DNA from: Pseudonocardiaceae bacterium YIM PH 21723
GTDB taxonomy: Bacteria > Actinomycetota > Actinomycetes > Mycobacteriales > Pseudonocardiaceae
Assembly: GCA_003600225.1 (NCBI GenBank)
Contig: QZFT01000029.1
Coordinates: 39,637 to 103,636 of the forward strand
Length of the DNA: 64,000 nucleotides
Direction: 5' to 3'
Part shown: in pieces, positions 60,918 through 64,000 of the stretch
How the letters are laid out: every line of letters begins with the position of its first letter
Position numbering within the stretch: position 1 is the first letter of the stretch
Notes under the pieces: generated by a model
Told to the model about the DNA's origin: nothing
Database searches by the model: none
Seen by the model: only the letters and a program-made list of their open reading frames with translations
Made by a program: the position numbers and the translations under genes

Positions 60918-61501
60918 CGCCCTTCGAAGCGCTCCAGCGGGCTGTCCGCGGGTAGCAGCTGGGCTTCGAAGGTCGCGGTGATCGGATCGATGCTGATCCG
61001 GGCGTCCTCGAAGCCCAGCCACCGCCCGGTCAACGGGAACCAGGCCTTATAGACGGCCTCCTTCATGCAGAACAACAGCCGGTCGAAATGGATCTCCGCG
61101 TCGGTTTGCTCCGCCAGCCACGCCCGTTCCTCCGGCAGCGAGACCGAATCCAGCACCCCCTCGGGCAACGGAGCATCCGGCTCCGCGTCGATGCCCAGGC
61201 TGCGCAGCACATCCGTGCGCGCCACGGCCGCCGCCCGATAACCCGCGCAGTGGGTGATGGTGCCGACGAATCCGGCCGGCCACAGCGGTTCCCGCTTCGG
61301 CCCGCTCCCGATGGCCACCGCCGGTTGTCCCAGCTGGGCCAGGGCCCGCCGGGCACACCAGCGGCCGGTGGTGAACTCGGCGCGGCGCTTGGCCACCGCC
61401 TTGGCCACCAATGCCTCCTCCTCGGGGAACAGCGTCGCCTCCGGTGGGTCGCTCGCCGCCCACGCGGTGCCGACCTCGGTGGGCAGGATCTTCTCGATCA
61501 C
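60866..61501 (-). CDS. pptT: 4'-phosphopantetheinyl transferase, PptT-like
   Basis: A 211-residue Sfp/EntD-type enzyme. RRAEFTTGRWCARRAL near residue 38, GTITHCAGYRAAAVAR near 78, LGIDAEPDAPLPEGVL (magnesium Asp/Glu) and FCMKEAVYKAWFPLTGRWLGFEDA (KExxYK motif) are all present. It transfers the phosphopantetheine arm from CoA to carrier proteins of fatty-acid, polyketide or peptide synthases. GTG 61501 overlaps the stop of the metallophosphatase gene by 4 nt, the arrangement seen for pptT/pptH in mycobacteria. Confidence 0.9.
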   Translation of the reverse strand: MIEKILPTEVGTAWAASDPPEATLFPEEEALVAKAVAKRRAEFTTGRWCARRALAQLGQPAVAIGSGPKREPLWPAGFVGTITHCAGYRAAAVARTDVLRSLGIDAEPDAPLPEGVLDSVSLPEERAWLAEQTDAEIHFDRLLFCMKEAVYKAWFPLTGRWLGFEDARISIDPITATFEAQLLPADSPLERFEGRYLAENRLLLAAIAVTG

Positions 61502-62319
61502 GGTGTCTCCACGGGCAGGATCTGGCGCAGGGTGCCGCGCTTGAGGTTGTGCCGCTTCCACTCGCGTGGGTAGCCGACGGACACCTCTTCGAAGCGCACG
61601 CCGTCGTACTCGGTGGTGCGCGGGATGTGCAGGTGCCCGTAGACGACGCACTCGGCGTTGAAGCGGGTGTGCCAGTCGGCGGATTCCACCGTGCCGCACC
61701 ACTGGGCGAAGACCGGGAAGTAGAGCACCTCGGTGGGCTGGCGCACGGTCGGCCAGTGATTCACCAGGATCGTCGGACCGTCCACTTCGGACAGCCGCTG
61801 CTCGCTGTACTCCAGCCGCTGCGCGCACCAGGCCTCGCGGCTGGGATAGGGATCCGGGAACAACACGTGTTCGTCGGTGCACACCACGCCCGCGTCGTAG
61901 GCGAGCTTGAGGCCCTCTTCCTTGGTGGTCGCGCCCTCGGGGCGGAAGGTGTAGTCGTAGAGCAGGAAGAGCGGGGCGATGGTCACGTCGCCGAACTTGA
62001 CGAACTCGTCCTCCGGGGTGTGCACGCCCAGGTTCCGGCACAGCTCCACCAGGTGCTTGTAGCGGGTCTCGCCACGCAGCTGGACCGGGTCCTTCGGCAA
62101 CGTCCACAGCTCGTGGTTGCCCGGCACCCAGATGACCTCGGCGAAGCGCTCCTTCAGCGTGCGCAGCGCCCACTCCACGTCGTGAGCTTGATCGGCCACG
62201 TCACCGGCCACGATCAGCCAGTCCTGCGGGGACGGTGGGTGCATCTCCTCGACGATCTTGCGATTCTCCTGGTAGGAGATGTGCAGGTCGCTGGTGGCCC
62301 AGAGCCGAGGTGTCGTCAC
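61498..62319 (-). CDS. pptH: Metallophosphoesterase, PptH-like (phosphopantetheine hydrolase)
   Basis: A 273-residue calcineurin-type phosphatase: LWATSDLHISYQENRK (DxH), IVAGDVADQA (GDxxD), VPGNHELW (GNHE), a conserved His in VNHWPTV and VYGHLHIPRT (GHxH) make up the two-metal site. In Mycobacterium tuberculosis the gene overlapping pptT encodes PptH, which removes phosphopantetheine from carrier proteins; the identical layout here supports the same role by inference. GTG 62319 is the family start; the open frame upstream adds 28 unconserved residues. Confidence 0.82.
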   Translation of the reverse strand: MTTPRLWATSDLHISYQENRKIVEEMHPPSPQDWLIVAGDVADQAHDVEWALRTLKERFAEVIWVPGNHELWTLPKDPVQLRGETRYKHLVELCRNLGVHTPEDEFVKFGDVTIAPLFLLYDYTFRPEGATTKEEGLKLAYDAGVVCTDEHVLFPDPYPSREAWCAQRLEYSEQRLSEVDGPTILVNHWPTVRQPTEVLYFPVFAQWCGTVESADWHTRFNAECVVYGHLHIPRTTEYDGVRFEEVSVGYPREWKRHNLKRGTLRQILPVETP

Positions 62320-62396
62320 GCCTTCGATAGTACGTCCGCGTATGCTCAGCCACCGGTGCGCTGCCTGCAAGGCGCACGTCTCACTGGGGAGTTTCT

Positions 62397-63176
62397 GTGA
62401 CACACGCCTATCCGGGCTTTGCCATGCCCATGATGCCGGTCGTCGGCCCGATGCCGGAGCGCGTGCGCGCCATGCCGGTGCGCACCGGCATGGCCATCAC
62501 GCTGCTGGTGCTGGTGATGATCGCGAATGTGGCGCGTGCCGGCGCCATTGGGTACCGGATGTACGTCGACCCCGGCATGCAGATGGGCGCCACCGTGGTG
62601 GGGTGGACGCAGTGGGCCTGCGCAGCGCTGTTCCTGGCGGCGGCGATCGCCGTGATCTGCTGGATGTGGGGCGCGGCAGGCAATGCCCAGTGGATCACTC
62701 CGCCCGGCAGTCAGCGTTTCGGGCAGGTGTGGGCCCTCTTCGGCTGGCTGATCCCGTTCGGCTGCCTGTTCCTGCCCGCGATGCAGCTCTCCGACCTGTC
62801 CCGGACCACCGGACGCCCGCACTCGGGTGCGCTCGTCGGCTGGTGGTGGGCCATGTGGTTGATCTTCGATCACGTCAGTGGCGCGCTGATGTACCTGCTC
62901 CCCGCCGTCATCATCGGCTTCGGTCATGACAAAGCACAGGCTTTCGCCCTGGTGCTGGCCGTACTGAGCATGATCTTCGCGCTGACCTCTGGCCTGTTGC
63001 TGATCGCGCTCATCCGGCGGATCAACGCCGGTCAGCTGGCCCTCGCCGGCGAGCTCACCCCCGCCGGTGCGCAGGAGGTCGCGCCGGGTGCCTATGGTGA
63101 TCACAAGATCACCGAGCTGGGGACTGATGAGCGCGCTACTGAGCAAGCCCCTCCTGCCGTACCTGGACCTGCGTAA
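62397..63176 (+). CDS. DUF4328-like multi-pass membrane protein
   Basis: A 259-residue protein with about six membrane segments. WGAAGNAQWITPPGSQRFGQ and WALFGWLIPFGCLFLPAMQL, with WWWAMWLIFDHVSGA, fit the DUF4328 pattern of tryptophan-rich helices; function unknown. The N-terminus is short and methionine-rich (AMPMMPVVGPMP). GTG 62397 is divergent from pptH. It overlaps the next, related gene by 50 bp, which argues for coupled expression. Confidence 0.7.
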   Translation: MTHAYPGFAMPMMPVVGPMPERVRAMPVRTGMAITLLVLVMIANVARAGAIGYRMYVDPGMQMGATVVGWTQWACAALFLAAAIAVICWMWGAAGNAQWITPPGSQRFGQVWALFGWLIPFGCLFLPAMQLSDLSRTTGRPHSGALVGWWWAMWLIFDHVSGALMYLLPAVIIGFGHDKAQAFALVLAVLSMIFALTSGLLLIALIRRINAGQLALAGELTPAGAQEVAPGAYGDHKITELGTDERATEQAPPAVPGPA

Positions 63177-63783
63177 ACCGCCACCGAACCTGATCGCCTG
63201 GTGGGCCATCGCCGGGGTGCTGGCGCACGCCGCGCTGCGGGTGGCGGTGGCGTTCGGCCAGTTCGAGTTCGCCACGGCGGAGTCGGACATCCAGGGGATC
63301 GAGGTCCAGCACGCGGCCGATCACCGGCAGTTCCGGGTGGAGGTGCTGGACGCCGCGCTGGTGTTGTTCGCCGGGCTGGCGGTCATCTACTGGCTGGTGC
63401 AGGTGCGTCAGTTCTGCGAGGCCCGCAGCGGTCGCGCGGCACACCGGCTGGCCAGGATGTGGGGCATCCTCGGCTGGCTGCCGGTGGTGAACCTGGTCGT
63501 GCCCAGGCGGTATCTGCTGGATATCTGGCGGGCCACTGCGCCTGCTTCTGCCTCTGCTTTTTTGGTGCATGTGTGGTGGGTGTTGTGGTTGGCGCGGATC
63601 GGGTCGCTGATGGTCGAGTGGGTGCGGTTCGGTGGGCCGCCTGAGCAGGCGGCTATTCAGGATCGGCACTGGTATCTGTTGTGGACTGTGCAGCACTGTT
63701 TTGTGACTTGCTTGGGGGCGGTGGTTTTCGCCGCGGTTGTGCTGCGGATTCGTTCGTGGCAGCGGGCTGCTTATTTGGGGTAG
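63127..63783 (+). CDS. Second DUF4328-like membrane protein
   Basis: A 218-residue protein with about five membrane segments: LIAWWAIAGVLAHAALRVAV, AALVLFAGLAVIYWLVQVRQ, WGILGWLPVVNLVVPRRYLL and FLVHVWWVLWLARIGSLM. The RMWGILGWLPVVN block corresponds to WALFGWLIPFG of the preceding gene, so the two are distant paralogues. ATG 63127 has GGGGA upstream and overlaps the previous gene by 50 bp. Codons near the end turn AT-richer and repetitive, close to a palindromic region. Function unknown. Confidence 0.65.
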   Translation: MSALLSKPLLPYLDLRKPPPNLIAWWAIAGVLAHAALRVAVAFGQFEFATAESDIQGIEVQHAADHRQFRVEVLDAALVLFAGLAVIYWLVQVRQFCEARSGRAAHRLARMWGILGWLPVVNLVVPRRYLLDIWRATAPASASAFLVHVWWVLWLARIGSLMVEWVRFGGPPEQAAIQDRHWYLLWTVQHCFVTCLGAVVFAAVVLRIRSWQRAAYLG

Positions 63784-63798
63784 GTGGGGTGGGCTGGC

Positions 63799-63967
63799 GT
63801 CGGGCGGGCGCATGATATTTGCGCCCACTCACGCCTCAAGGGCGCTTCGCGTCCGGCTTCGCCGGATCGCCCTTCGGGCGACCCTTGACCCGTGAGCCTT
63901 TGGCGCAAAAACGGGCAGATGAAGGGCAGGCTGGGGCCTGTCCTCTTCAGGGGCGCGCCCGCCCGAC
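63799..63967. repeat. Nested palindromic element downstream of the last gene
   Basis: GTCGGGCGGGCGC (63799-63811) is the exact complement of 63955-63967. Within it TTTGCGCC (63818) pairs with GGCGCAAA (63902), and CTCACG and CAAGGG pair with CGTGAG and CCCTTG. It starts 16 bp after the stop of the 63127 gene, like the other hairpin elements. No protein frame is convincing here; the last 33 bp show nothing definite. Confidence 0.65.
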
Positions 63968-64000
63968 ACCGACCCGCTCCTTGTAGTTCAGGGGTAACCT

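Noticed and set aside
63978..64000. A tRNA 5' half at the window end (TTGTAGTTCAGGGGTAACCT)
   Set aside because: It resembles a D-arm, but the D-stem does not pair well and the sequence is cut off, so it cannot be supported.

Overview
The window is chromosomal DNA of a high-GC actinomycete, probably of the Pseudonocardiales (Amycolatopsis/Lentzea-like; this is inference, not proof). Supporting signs are the codon use, actinobacterial families such as DUF3073, DUF6412, a mycothiol-isomerase-fold protein and a PptT/PptH-type pair, and the scattered palindrome GTCCACWGTGGAC. No rRNA, CRISPR array, transposase, integrase or complete tRNA gene was seen.

Layout. 0-7.4 kb holds small secreted or cytoplasmic proteins (LVIVD-repeat protein cut by the window edge, DUF305, secreted HNH nuclease, RNHCP, DUF2786, FhuF-like 2Fe-2S protein), a YbdK-type glutamate-cysteine ligase and a YidC/DUF6412 pair. 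7.4-23.3 kb is mainly acyl-CoA catabolism: a CaiB-type racemase/transferase and acyl-CoA dehydrogenase next to a TetR gene, then a tightly overlapping operon (TIGR03084 protein, AtuA-family protein, dehydrogenase, acyl-CoA carboxylase beta and biotin subunits, second dehydrogenase, TetR). 23.3-26.3 kb holds a small secreted protein, a TetR gene, a nucleoside deaminase and a duplicated pair of snapalysin-like secreted proteases.

26.4-50.7 kb is a phage-defence island. Its core is a complete type 2 BREX (Pgl) operon: pglW, pglX, pglY, pglZ, brxD, brxHI, the last five joined to the preceding gene by 1-4 nt overlaps. Upstream sit three further genes: a divergent SF1 helicase with a coiled coil, one phospholipase-D-type nuclease motif and a DUF5710-like tail, then a SNF2 helicase with a helix-hairpin-helix and a PD-(D/E)XK Mrr-like nuclease that overlap by one base and lead into pglW. 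I read these as a nuclease-helicase module linked to BREX, and it is the best candidate here for an undescribed system. The middle of pglX (about 38.3-39.65 kb) is strikingly AT-rich, as expected if the specificity region was swapped. The island lacks the GTCCACWGTGGAC palindrome that recurs on both sides.

50.7-64 kb is host chromosome again: an operon of acyl-CoA dehydrogenase, SDR, APH-like kinase and histidine phosphatase; two AhpD-like proteins; an SMP-30-like protein; DUF3073; a fatty-acyl-CoA ligase; three related small membrane proteins; the pptT/pptH pair; and two DUF4328-like membrane proteins.

A second theme is palindromic non-coding elements. Three copies (1918-2508, 10511-11037, 54516-54997) of a 0.5-0.6 kb element have inverted arms of about 100 bp, and several smaller hairpin families lie just after stop codons. 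One 49-bp hairpin lies in frame inside the AtuA-family gene. All coordinates and motif matches come from reading the sequence by eye; no database search was run.
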